This document shows, in pieces, positions 54,307 to 64,000 of a stretch of DNA of 64,000 nt. The DNA is taken from assembly GCA_947396885.1 (NCBI GenBank), contig OX377202.1:8432001-8496000 (forward strand). Reading direction: 5' to 3'. The translations under genes and the position numbers were made by a program. The notes beneath the pieces were generated by a model. It searched no databases, had not been told where the DNA came from, and was given only the letters and a program-made list of their open reading frames with translations. The stretch comes from Heligmosomoides polygyrus polygyrus (Eukaryota; Nematoda; Chromadorea; Rhabditida; Heligmosomidae). Position 1 is the stretch's first letter; each line of letters starts with the position of its first letter.

Positions 54307-54850
54307 CCCATGTTTAAAAGGATAGTTCAGCCGTTCCTCTATAAGATTTACTGAAAAAACAGACAAGCATAAGGCGTTCTAACTACGGAGATTGAGCCCA
54401 AGAGATCGAGAGTGAGCCTACCGTGCAAGACAGTCCCAGCTGAGCCTTCTCCGTCGGCTTAAGTAGGCGCCTGGAGTAATCCGTCCGAAAATATCGTGAG
54501 TAATCACGACGGAATTTGTGTACGGAACTTTTGAAAGCCTTTGAAAGCAGGTTGGGGTTTTCAGGTGCTTTGAGTGCGTAAGCAAAAGCCCTGGACGACT
54601 CATAGTTTTGGTACGAACTGAAAGCTGACCAGAAATAAATAAAATGGAACAGGAATGCAATGGAAGGCAGAGGAGAACAACATAATTTGTGCTAAAGAAG
54701 TCTTCACTTAATGTACTTGTTGTTGGGAAAGTTTTTAGACTAACTGCATGGTAAGATTCAAAACAACGTATCTCTGCCGGCTGAAGTTGTGTTGGGCCGG
54801 ACTTAGGAAGTTTATGTTTCACGTCCTGTATATGTAACTGCCAGCAGCGT

Positions 54851-55515
54851 GTGCGACACATCGTCTCCTGTTCCCAGTGGCGCCTTCGCGATGGACGACA
54901 AGAAGAGGCTCTACCGACCGGCTCTCCTTCTACAGTACACCTCCGGCCGATCCGCGAATTAGGTCCATCGGAGAAAATGAAGGAGCAAGCCCCCTCTCGG
55001 GCGACGTGCTTCAATTGGTGCCCCAAGTTCGACAGCGGTGACGAATCGCTCGAGGATTCCCGACGCACAGGTCGACCACATACGCAGAACAGACAGCTCG
55101 TACTCGCCACCTCCGACCTGATCTTTCTGTACGCGAACTTTCAGACCTTACAAACACTCATAAGTCCACAATATACGATGTTCTTCGGTCTTCTGGCAAA
55201 GTCGCGAAGTTGCCTCGAGTCGTACCACATGCCTTGACGCCTCGGGACAAACGGAAGCGTGTTGATACCTGCACTTCTCTGCTCAACCGTCGCCGCACAT
55301 TTGTTTGGATCGACGCAGTCGTCGCGATGGACGAAAAGTATTGCGTTTACGACAATATGGTGCGTCGCAAGCACTGTGTGGACTTCGATGAGTTGCCCCA
55401 ACCACAGTCGAAACGTCATGATCACGACAAAAACGAGTTGCTTTCCTTCTGGTGGGATATCAGTAGTTCAGTGTTCTGGCAATTGGTCCCTACCGGTTCC
55501 ATGGTAGACTCGAGC
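54851..55515 (+). pseudogene. mariner transposase (copy 4), N-terminal and middle part
   Basis: Frames 54851-55237 (MKEQAPSRATCFNW..DESLEDSRRTGRPH) and 55210-55515 (RVVPHALTPRDKRKRVDTCT, FVWIDAVVAMDEKYCVYDNM, FWQLVPTGSMVDS) are separated by frameshifts. The C-terminal part, with ILLLMDNAIHHTAKNTQKKL and SDYHVFSLQS, is at 62295-62618. Confidence 0.88.
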
Positions 55516-55589
55516 TATAGTTGTGCTCGAATGACCTATTCGAATAGGTATTCGAATGATTTTTATTCGAATTTGAATATTCGAATTCG

Positions 55590-55720
55590 AATGTTCAAAA
55601 AATCGCGTTTTTCGAATGTATTCGAATTCGAGTGTTCAAAAAATCGCGTTTTTCGAATGTATTCGAATTCGAATGTTCAAAAAATCGCGTTTTTCGAATG
55701 TATTCGAATTCGAATGCTCG
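55590..55720. repeat. 41-bp tandem repeat, left block
   Basis: About three units of CGAATGTTCAAAAAATCGCG plus TTTTTCGAATGTATTCGAAT. The same unit occurs about four times at 62010-62180, in the same orientation. Confidence 0.85.
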
Positions 55721-56173
55721 AAAATTGCGGGTATTCGAATCCATTTGAATATTCGAGAATTGCCAAAAACACACAATTATTCGAATGTTCAATGGATGCC
55801 ATTCGAATAGGCAAGTTAGGACCTGCATTGTTTTTCGAAGCCGATGCATGGATATTTTGCATTGAGAATCCAGGAATTGTAAGCACGTCGTCTCCCTTTC
55901 ACTCCAAATATGATGAGTATCCTAATCTCTCTTCCACAACAATACACAGGAAACAAGAAGCACGGCTGAATCAGAAGCTGAACCTTCAGCTTTATTCACA
56001 GAAGGACTTACACTTTCATTCGTATTCGAACTTTTCCTATTGGACCTCAGGAACCAGTTTTCTGTTTGACACTGCCTACGACTAATCTTGTTTTTCGACC
56101 TCATCTTTGCACAAGCTTTGCTTGATCTCTTGTTCTATAATGGGGACCTCTAGTATAGATCCGAAAACATTAA

Positions 56174-56274
56174 GGGCTATATTATACTTCGGCGACGCTG
56201 TTGTCGGTGACGTCGGTGACAGTGTTGAGCGGGTGCTACTCAGTGCGCGCAGTCGCCGAAGTATAACATAGGCC
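56174..56274. mobile_element. 101-bp hairpin MITE
   Basis: Arms GGGCTATATTATACTTCGGC and GCCGAAGTATAACATAGGCC. The flanks TTAA and TAAG suggest a TTAA-like target. Confidence 0.7.
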
Positions 56275-57260
56275 TAAGGATTTTGTTCACCAAGTATTGA
56301 TCTTCGCGCTCCAAATTTCCCATTTTCACTGTGAAGTCCTGTGAGTCTATCGTAGCTTTTCTAAGCTTTCCTTTCACATCAAGTTGCTTTTTAATTCCAA
56401 AGTGCAGAGGCCGCTTTGTTTCCATGGTATGGTCGCCGCCCGAGGGTTGGCAGATCAGGATTGGTATGGGATGCAGTTGCATTCTCTACTAGCTGAGCAG
56501 TAAACCATACAGTTACGGTGCAGTAGGGACGATAATATAGGCGGGCTAGTGATAAGATTTCTAGGTGATAGATCAATTACAGCAACCGGATTTTACAACT
56601 GCTCAGACACGTCCGATCAGAGGTGCTGACTTCATAAAAGACAAAGAACGCTATGAAAAGGTTTTTCGAAACAAGGGTAGGTCTTCCTTTTCGAACCGCT
56701 CTCCTTTGCATCTAGGTGAATACTTGTGGACAGCGTGATCATTAAGAGCAACTTTCTCGGGACCATTTCCGTGAGGCCTTGCCTTTTCCTTCCGTGTACA
56801 CGTCCATGCAAAATGTTTCTTAGGTCTGCCTTTCTGCCAATTTGGATGGAGCGAATGTTTATGGAAAGGATGTAGTTTCTTTTATGTGCTTCTGTGCCGA
56901 ACGAGGTCATAACGTTGATCAGTCTTTACTGAGTTTCCTAACATTCTGACCATCATCGTTTTTGCACTCCAAAATTACTCAACGATTCGGACACTAATCC
57001 ATCAAGCACCTAATAGGTTGGAGCTTTTCGGCTATTGTTCAGACGCGTAACTAGAAACCTGAATCTTATAACAAGTAGTTCAATCGCTGATCTACACACT
57101 CTTAGGGGACTTATTAGGACTACCAATACAAGGAGGGGAGAGGTTAGGCTGTTCAAGATTAATCTTCCTTGCATTCCTATAAGGCGCAGAAGCATGGAAA
57201 CATCTAATCGCGAAGTTTTCCTCAAGAAACTCTGCCTCTGTTTGTTGGGTTTTGATTATC
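56275..57260. other. Non-coding DNA inside the composite insertion
   Basis: Short frames only; nothing recognised. Confidence 0.4.
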
Positions 57261-57305
57261 ACTTACTGGGGAAGGGTTTCGACCTCCCATGGAACTTCAA
57301 GTTGA

Positions 57306-58317
57306 GACCAGGATCATTAGAAAGAGTTTGGAATGCTGATTACGAATATGGGTGTCAAAATTGCAAAACGAAACTTCTGAGCGAGTTATGGCCTGCCGAA
57401 GTCGGGGGCCCCACCACAGGCTGGCTGTGTGACGCCCAGGGCGCGAGAGTGGTGAGTTATCGGGACTCCGTAAGAAGGGCTGGGCAGCTGCGGCGGTGGC
57501 GCAGGGGGAGTGCTCACGCACGTCTGGCGCGACGTCGTTGGTTCGGTTCCCGTTGCTGAATTTTTTCTGCAAATCATAATTTATCTTCGACAACTACCAT
57601 ACACGTTTGTAAAAATGCTTGCAGACAAAAACTGCTATGGTGACATTTTTATTTACTCTGGCACCCCAAATTCAGCGAGAACGTGTCACAATTCAGAATA
57701 AAAGGTCATTTCGAAGATAAATTGTGACTATAATGAATAACTAGAGGTGTTCCTAACAACCTTGGGATTCGTGGAACAAAGAAAAAATGTGTGAAGCAAA
57801 AAGGTAAGTAAAATGTATGATGAGGAAGGACAAAATGTCGCTGATCTACTGCACTTTTGATTGATGTGGAAGCCCAAAATGTCGTTGATCTACTGCTTTT
57901 TCTTCACTCACTATGTCCTTTTCACCAGCAAAGGTGGAGACCATTCTTCTCGCTGAATTTGGGGTGCCAGAGTAAATAGAAATTTCACCATAGCAGTTTT
58001 TGCCTGCAAGCATTTTCACAAACGTGTATGGTCGTTTTCGAAGATAAATTATGATTTGCAAAAAAAAAAACGAGAAACGAACCAACGACGTCGTACCCGA
58101 CGAGTGTGAGCACTACCCTTGCGCCAGCGCCGCAGATGGGGAACTCTTCTTACGGAGGCTGATGACTCACCACTCTCGCGCCCGGTGTGTCGCACAGCCA
58201 GCCTGTGGTGAGGGCACCGATTGCGGCAAGCCACAACTCGCTCAGGAGTGTCATTTTGCAATTTTGACACCCATGTTCGCAATCAGCATTTCGAGCTCTT
58301 TCTAGTGATCCTGTGGC
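57306..58317. mobile_element. Fold-back element with tRNA-like modules, second family
   Basis: Arms of about 380 bp (57306-57686, 57946-58317) begin CAGGATCATTAGAAAGAG and end with the inverse CTAGTGATCCTG. Each arm contains a tRNA-like module (GGTGGCGCAGGGGGAGTGCT .. GGTTCGGTTCCCGTTG; plus 57491-57558, minus 58075-58135) directed toward the centre. Same architecture as 41389-42225 but unrelated in sequence. Confidence 0.8.
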
Positions 58318-58600
58318 CGTATTCATGAACGTTCCTGGGAAGTATTCATGAACCTGGCGGGAAGCAACGGGAGCCTCCCGCGCCGATGGCGGGAGGCTCC
58401 CGTTGCTCCCGGCCTCAACCGTTCGGGAACACCGGGAAGCTGTCAATGAAGATGTGTGTGTAATTGCACGGAATAGGATTTCGATGGCTGTTTTGGCATC
58501 GAAAGCCATCTTATCGGGGAGTTATCTTCGCCGTTCGTCACGTAACGTTTTCCTAGGCCATCTTCGAGGGGTGGATATTCTCTTCCTATCAAGTGCGATT
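58316..58600. repeat. GC-rich palindromic repeat, copy 2
   Basis: TGTGGCCGTATTCATGAACG start, CCTCCCGCGCCGATGGCGGG palindrome, and GGATTTCGATGGCTGTTTTG tail, collinear with 46569-46890. Abuts the fold-back element directly. Confidence 0.7.
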
Positions 58601-59845
58601 GCCCCTTTCGCAATTTGTTAGTATAAATTGCTTGTTAATTTAGGAAAGAGATAATTGAAAGGCAAGTGCTTCAAAATGCATAAAACTAGACGATATTTGA
58701 CACTACTAGCCATGGTGAATCAAAACTCGAGAGTCCGCACGAAGAAAACGAAGAATGACAATCTTCAATGTTCCGGACAGCAAAAAGTTTTGCTGCTGAG
58801 AAGTGCAGCTAAAATATGCTCTGCAATCTATGTTAACCTAGAAATGCAGAGTATCCCAGAAAATGTCGTCACTGTCTTATAGCCTACTTTAAAAAGCAGA
58901 AAAAACAAACTTCCAATGGCTGGCTACGAGACGTTGAACCATATGGGGCTTTGATGAGACAGTAAAAATTCTCTAGATTTGCAACTTTTTGATAGAAACG
59001 TGTTTTTTTTTCAAGCCGTCTCAGAGCTTGATCGTGGTAAAGGATCACAAATCTATGTAACTTAGCGATCTATGTAACGAACGATGAAATTATGCTTCAT
59101 GCAAGCTATACGCGAATTCTTGGCTGATCATGGAGTAATACTTTCCAGTCGCAAATAAGTTTTGGAGCGGATCAGAGCTGACTTTGTTGAAGAATTTCAC
59201 GGATTCATCACAAGGTAGCGATCGTCTACCCGAGATGCGCTATGCAATTTTCACTTTTCTGCATTTGAGTCTGGTGGTATTTGAATGCCGTTTCGGCCTG
59301 CGTAATGCATTCTCGCACCACTCGAAATCATGTTAGCCTTTTATTTGTTGTACACAAATCTGGCGTTAAATTACCTAGAGATCGTTGAAGAAGACCTTCG
59401 TAGAGGCAAAGGAATTGAACCCTACCTTGTTCGAGCATATATTTGCAGTTCCACTCATGTAATCTCTAAAAAATTGATAAAGCAATACCGTCAAACACTC
59501 CACGCACAGATTCTGAACAGCTGCAGGAGGTGCCTATTGTCCAAAATTAGGCAAAAAATACACAAACTGGAGCGCGTTAGATGTGAGCGTCTGGTCACAT
59601 TTACGAAAATTTACGATTTACGACTCAAAAATTGTCGTAAATCGTAAAAAAAGCCGTAAATCTAAACTCCCGACTGAAAACGGAAATCTCGAAATGTTGT
59701 TGTTCTTAGTGTTGACTGTAATGCGGCCTCTTCCCGTCCACTGCGCTTCTGAGCCACAATTCCATGTCCTTGAATTCCGGTAAACCCAGAAATACTTCAA
59801 TATTCAGTTGAAAACCCTGTAATTTGAGAAATTAGATTTTGAAAT
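58600..59845. other. Non-coding DNA, one unassigned open frame
   Basis: The plus frame 59330-59647 (105 codons, basic, RRCLLSKIRQKIHKLERVRC) has no recognised family and may be chance. 59600-59660 contains a repeated TTTACGA/TCGTAAA palindrome. Confidence 0.3.
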
Positions 59846-59849
59846 CTTG

Positions 59850-60065
59850 CAATTCCCGCCTCTGCTGCGAATCTAACTCGCGCGTCGCGGTCGCTCCTGC
59901 TTCCCGGTCGTTCATGAATAGCGACCGGGTTGCGGGAAGACGGGAAAGGGATGCGGCGGGAGCGGGAAGGCATCTCCGGCCTTCCCGCTCCCGCCGTTTC
60001 ATGAATACGGCTACTGGTCTCAGCTTGAAGTTCCATGGGAGGTCGAAACCCTTCCCTAGTTAGTA
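59850..60065 (-). repeat. GC-rich palindromic repeat, copy 3, plus inverted flank
   Basis: The minus strand starts GTAGCCGTATTCATGAAACG with GGCGGGAGCGGGAAGG palindromes. The adjoining 60012-60065 is the inverse of 57261-57309 (GGGTTTCGACCTCCCATGG). Confidence 0.65.
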
Positions 60066-61960
60066 ACACACTTGCTTGTTCAGGTGGTCTTAGGCATCGA
60101 CAAGAAGAAGTCAGGTCACTCAATGTTTCTCGGTAATGCTCTTCTTGGTCCTGGATTGGCTGTCTATAACCCGAAAGTACTTGATTATTTCATCTTATGT
60201 CGCACATAGGATATGGTGTTGTTCAAATATTGGCAGGACAGCAAAAAAGCGGCACCACAATTCCTCAGTTCTTGATGTAAAGTAATGGCAAAAATATTGG
60301 TGCCTGTAATATATATCCGTCACGCCTATGGGCGTGCCCGCACTTGCGCGCTTCGCGCGATGGTGCAGTATCACTAAGGTCAGTATCACTAAGGTAAGGA
60401 CAATCACATCAAGCTAGTTGCTCTGCTCATTCTGCTTTCTTTCCTCCTTAGCAGTACAAAAGGCAATATTTAAGAACCTTGCTATGTTCCAACCTTGCTT
60501 TACCTTCCTTAAGATCACGTGAGTAGTTTTACGGTATGAAGCCATCCAGAACCTCCCCTCCCCACAGCCACTACTCTTCTCAACATCGGCATCATCTTCG
60601 GACGGTTAAGTGATGGTCGGCGATATCTGACCATGGTGAGTCCCCAATCACGTTGAACGACGACTTCGGTACGTCTTCTGAATCCACATGCACGTTGGGT
60701 GACGAGTACGGCACGTTTTCTGGATCCCCAGACACGTTAGACGACGCCTTCGGCACGTTTTCTGAATCCCCAAGCACGTAGAAGACCTTTGGGTATTTTT
60801 CGCTATTTTATGATTAACTTTCTCCGATTTCTCACCTATTCTTCGACTAATTTCTGCGCGGCGCCGATCAATAGCTCTTAGCGGTTTATTGTATAGTATG
60901 GTAATTATAACAAACTTTCCCTTTTTGCGCAGCATATGTGCTCCTGGGATCTATCAGCTGTACAAAACCCAATCTGTTGCATGATGCAGACTGTAGAGCA
61001 AGAAAATGGCTCCTATTGTAAAGTATTGAAACTTTGAAACGCGGCGCAAAAAGCACTAAAGTAGGCGGTTCCATGAAAAGGGTGGTGCTGAAATTGCGCG
61101 GAGGGGCTCATTGAGGAAACTTAAATGAAACTTAAAAGAAACAGGCCATGCTATTTTATTCGTCGGAACGTACGCCGGAGCTGACTATGGGTCTGACTTT
61201 GTGGGAGTGGGGTTAACTGCGGCCAAGTTTTCGGCTCGTACAATCGTTAGGTAAGCACTGTAGAGAAGGCAGCTATGCAGCTATTATATTATACACATCT
61301 ATTCGACGACCACTTTTCTCAATCACGGAGATCATTTAGACCTTTCCGCACTCTCCTATGCCATCAAAAATAATGCACAAACAACACTCAAGCACTTCTC
61401 AGGGATACGCATGACTCTAAGCTCCTTCTTATGTACACTTCATGTTTCTTAGGTAATGTGAATAAAAAGATGAAGCAGATGGAACCTTCCGGTTTCGAAG
61501 ATCTCCATCATGATGACCTTGGTCTCCGATGAAGCAAATAGTTTCATTGAGAGTTACCAGGGGTTCCATGGTAAGGGGTCCCATGGTAAACCGAAAAGGT
61601 GGATGCACGTATGAAACCCCAGTAATTCAAACCAAAGGGTAAGCGCTCCACCAGTTATATCCCGTGCTATATCACCGCCCTTTATTGGGCTAAGGTAAGG
61701 TATGGCCTTTGGAATCTTTTTATCAGTCGACCAGGAAAAAGAACTAAACTTTTTAAAGTCGTGTTGTTTGGTTTGATGACCAGTAACATATTTCATCCTT
61801 TCAGGCATAGAAGAATTCGGTGGAAAGATCACTCCATTAAAACTTTGTTAAACGTTTTGCAAACGAATATAAAAATTTCCTACTACGTCAGAGTAAACCG
61901 TCTATTGGTCATTGCCACCAAAGCACCAGCCATGTTTTTTCCTTTCTGTAACCCAATGTT
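60066..61960. other. Non-coding DNA inside the composite insertion
   Basis: 60640-60775 contains a three-fold imperfect repeat (GACGACTTCGGTACGTCTTC / GAGTACGGCACGTTTTCTGG, about 45-bp units). No gene recognised. Confidence 0.4.
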
Positions 61961-62749
61961 CCATTCGAAAATATTCGAATATTCGAATAGAATATTCGAA
62001 TCAATATTCGAATTCCAATGTTCAAAAAATCGCGTTTTTCGAATGTATTCGAATTCGAATGTTCAAAAAATCGCGTTTTTCGAATGTATTCAAATTCGAA
62101 TGTTCAAAAAACGCATTTTTCGAATGTATTCGAATTCGAATGTTCAAAAAATCACGTTTTTCGAATGTATTCGAAATTCGAATGCTCGAAAATTATTGCT
62201 TTATTTGCTGCTCGTATTCGAAACCATTCGAATATTCGAAAATTTTGCGAGAGCACAACTATAACTCGAACATGTTCTGCGCTCAGCTGAAAAAATGAGC
62301 AAAATCCTACGTAATTGCAATCCCAGAAAAGGAAAAATTCTTCTTCTTATGGATAACGCCATACATCACACAGCAAAGAATACGCAGAAGAAGTTGGAGG
62401 AACTCGGGATTAAACTGCTACCCCATCCGCTGTACTCAACTGATCTTGCACCCAGTGACTACCACGTTTTCTCGCTGCAGTCTTTCTTAGCTGGAAAAAG
62501 TTCGCAATTCGGGAAGTCAAAGTGGTGTCAACAACTTCTTGCTGTCCAAGTCTCCGGAGTTCCTTGCTCTTGGTATTCGCTCTCTACCGGAAAGAAGGCA
62601 ATATGTGATAGATCATAATGGTGAATATTTTGTTGAATGATAGTGGTTGTTAATAAAGTTAATAACTACACATTGTTTCCTGACATTCGTCTAGAAACTT
62701 TCCGGACAACCTAGTAGTTCACCTATCACGGTCGTCTGTATGATGCGTG

Positions 62750-62895
62750 GTTGCGCAGTCGGAGTAGGCGCCGACTGTCGCGAGCATCCGATTTGGTTCG
62801 TCCCCTCGCGCAGACCAACCGATCCCTTCGCGATGGTAGAACTGGTATCAGACTTGTATGGAAAGAACAAAACGTTGACTATATAAGATCAAATT
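62750..62895 (+). mobile_element. SINE family A 5' part
   Basis: GCGCAGTCGGAGTAGGCGCC head to ACAAAACGTTGACT; truncated before the 3' half. Confidence 0.7.
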
Positions 62896-63229
62896 TTATT
62901 ACTTTTTGAGTTGTACCTCATGGTTTATTTGATTTATTTGTTTTTTGCTCCTCATTTATTTTCACTTTTGCAATCAATTTTCTCAAATTGTGTCCAGTTT
63001 CTTTCCATGTTCATTCATTCTCAAATTTTCTTCATCTGCCCTCTTCCATTTTCTTTTCCTATATCTCTCCGTATATAGAGAGATTTCAAGGATATCTCAA
63101 AATATGCTCCTCTTCTTCACTGAGGAACCACGGGAGGAGCGTAACACAAATATAACATAATTTAAAATTCTAATATTTTACACCTTTCTTTACTTCTTTG
63201 ATTTCTACCTTTTCTTATGTATTATATTG

Positions 63230-63660
63230 TTTATCAGCTGGCCACCTCATGTCATCATGTCATTGTATATGTACGCCAATGACCCATTCAAATGGCCTCC
63301 ACGACATGGCGTAGAAGTAGAATGCGTGGCGCATCCCCACAAAGGGATAGGTTAACGCCGTCCTTTATCCTTTCATCTTTTATAGAGTCATAATATCGTA
63401 GAAATAAAGTACATTAATCTGGATGCTTAGTGGGCGAGTGTAGATTGAATCTTCCATCCCTCGGGGTCAGCGAATTGATATCGGACTTGTCTAGGAAGGA
63501 GGAGACGCTGACTTGTTCATCGGCTGGCCATTGTCATTGTATGGTAAAATGCACATTGGAAATCGCCTCCACGACATTCCGTAGAAGTAGAGTGCGTTGC
63601 GCATCCCAAAAGGAATTGAGCTTCGCCGTCCTTTATCGTTTTATCATTTTCTATCCTTTT
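63230..63660 (+). mobile_element. SINE family A dimer
   Basis: A 3' half (63230-63385), a 60-bp spacer and a headless copy (63430-63660) match 43060-43435, spacer included. Confidence 0.8.
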
Positions 63661-63819
63661 ATCTGTAGACTAGTTCAAACTGGCTAGAATCAAAGGCTTA
63701 GTTTTGAAGTTTTGAAAAAAGAAGGCGAAATTGTCAGAAGTTCCGTCTAAGAATTGCTCGCAGGAGATTTACCACGGAACATTGAAGAATGTAATTCTTG
63801 ACCCTCATAACGACGTTTT

Positions 63820-64000
63820 GTTGCGATCAAAACTCTAGCATCAGGCAGGACTCAAACCCGCACCAGCCCGTCATTCTTGACTATAGCTTTTGGTTTTCGC
63901 CTGAGCTCCCTTACAGTTTCTGATCTCTGTTTCGAGGCTCCCATCGTTTTTTAGTCTGAGAAAATGAAAGACGCATGTAGCGCAATCGGAGGAGAAGTCG
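63820..64000. mobile_element. SINE family B fragment (minus) and SINE A head at the window edge
   Basis: 63820-63880 reads on the minus strand GGTGCGGGTTTGAGTCCTGC, then GATCGCAACAAAAC. 63968-64000 (ACGCATGTAGCGCAATCGGA) is the start of another family A copy cut by the window end. Confidence 0.7.

Larger units (their letters stand above)
55516..62263. mobile_element. Composite-like insertion with hAT-like ends
   Basis: The outer ends are TATAGTTGTGCTCG and GAGAGCACAACTATA. The flanks ACTCGAGC (55508-55515) and ACTCGAAC (62264-62271) form an 8-bp duplication with one change, as in hAT insertions. Each end carries a TTCGAA-rich MITE copy with 41-bp tandem units (55516-55775 and 61960-62263). 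The 6.2 kb between are unrelated DNA with further repeats and no transposase seen. Confidence 0.75.
54716..62714 (+). mobile_element. mariner transposon 4, split by a 6.75-kb insertion
   Basis: The left part (54716-55515) starts with a decayed TTGTTGTTGGGAAAGTTTTT end and encodes the N-terminal and middle transposase. The right part (62264-62714) encodes the C-terminus and ends ACTTTCCGGACAACCTAG. The transposase reading passes from ..GSMVDS to the aligned continuation (ACATGTTCTGCGCTCAGCTG) exactly across the insertion, by comparison with mariner 3. Confidence 0.9.

Noticed and set aside
55590..62180. Repeated peptide FECSKNRVFRMYSNSNVQK as a repeat protein
   Set aside because: It is the translation of the 41-bp TTCGAA tandem repeat, which rotates through frames; no start or conserved context.

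Overview
The window is nuclear DNA of a nematode. Spliced-leader SL1 sequences, one pair followed by a GTAAAC splice donor, occur in it. Introns are short with GT..AG borders, and mariner, RTE-type, Penelope-like and tRNA-derived SINE repeats dominate. The repeat mix looks like a parasitic strongylid (hookworm-like) worm. That placement is inference; only 'nematode' is well supported.

Bases 2394-24248 (minus strand) hold a nearly complete anoctamin (TMEM16) gene. I could chain 26 exons (about 3.18 kb of coding sequence, about 1,060 codons) by conserved motifs, splice sites and exact phase agreement. One exon (4861-5017) carries a one-base deletion in a conserved membrane segment. A possible 5' start exon lies far upstream at 30803-30842. 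The introns are filled with transposons: two mariner copies, two piggyBac-like MITEs, a Penelope-like element, a LINE with a 17-bp target duplication, SINEs, and a gag-like ORF between two direct repeats that each end in an SL1 exon.

From 24.3 to 52 kb I see no convincing host gene. The region contains SINE clusters, a MULE-like element with minisatellite core and 9-bp target duplication (31323-32212), an intact RTE-type LINE (ORF 35080-38175) head-to-head with a truncated inverted copy, a CR1-like LINE end, a fold-back element with tRNA-like modules (41389-42225), a mariner (43868-45128) and GC-rich palindromic and AT-rich repeat families.

At 52638-54118 (plus strand) three phase-compatible exons encode a multi-pass membrane protein resembling the organic solute transporter alpha/TMEM184 family. 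The rest of that gene was not found. From 54.7 to 62.7 kb lies a mariner split by a 6.75-kb insertion that has inverted ends, 8-bp flanking duplications and a repeat copy at each end, so it may have moved as a composite unit. The last kilobases are SINE dimers and low-complexity intergenic DNA.
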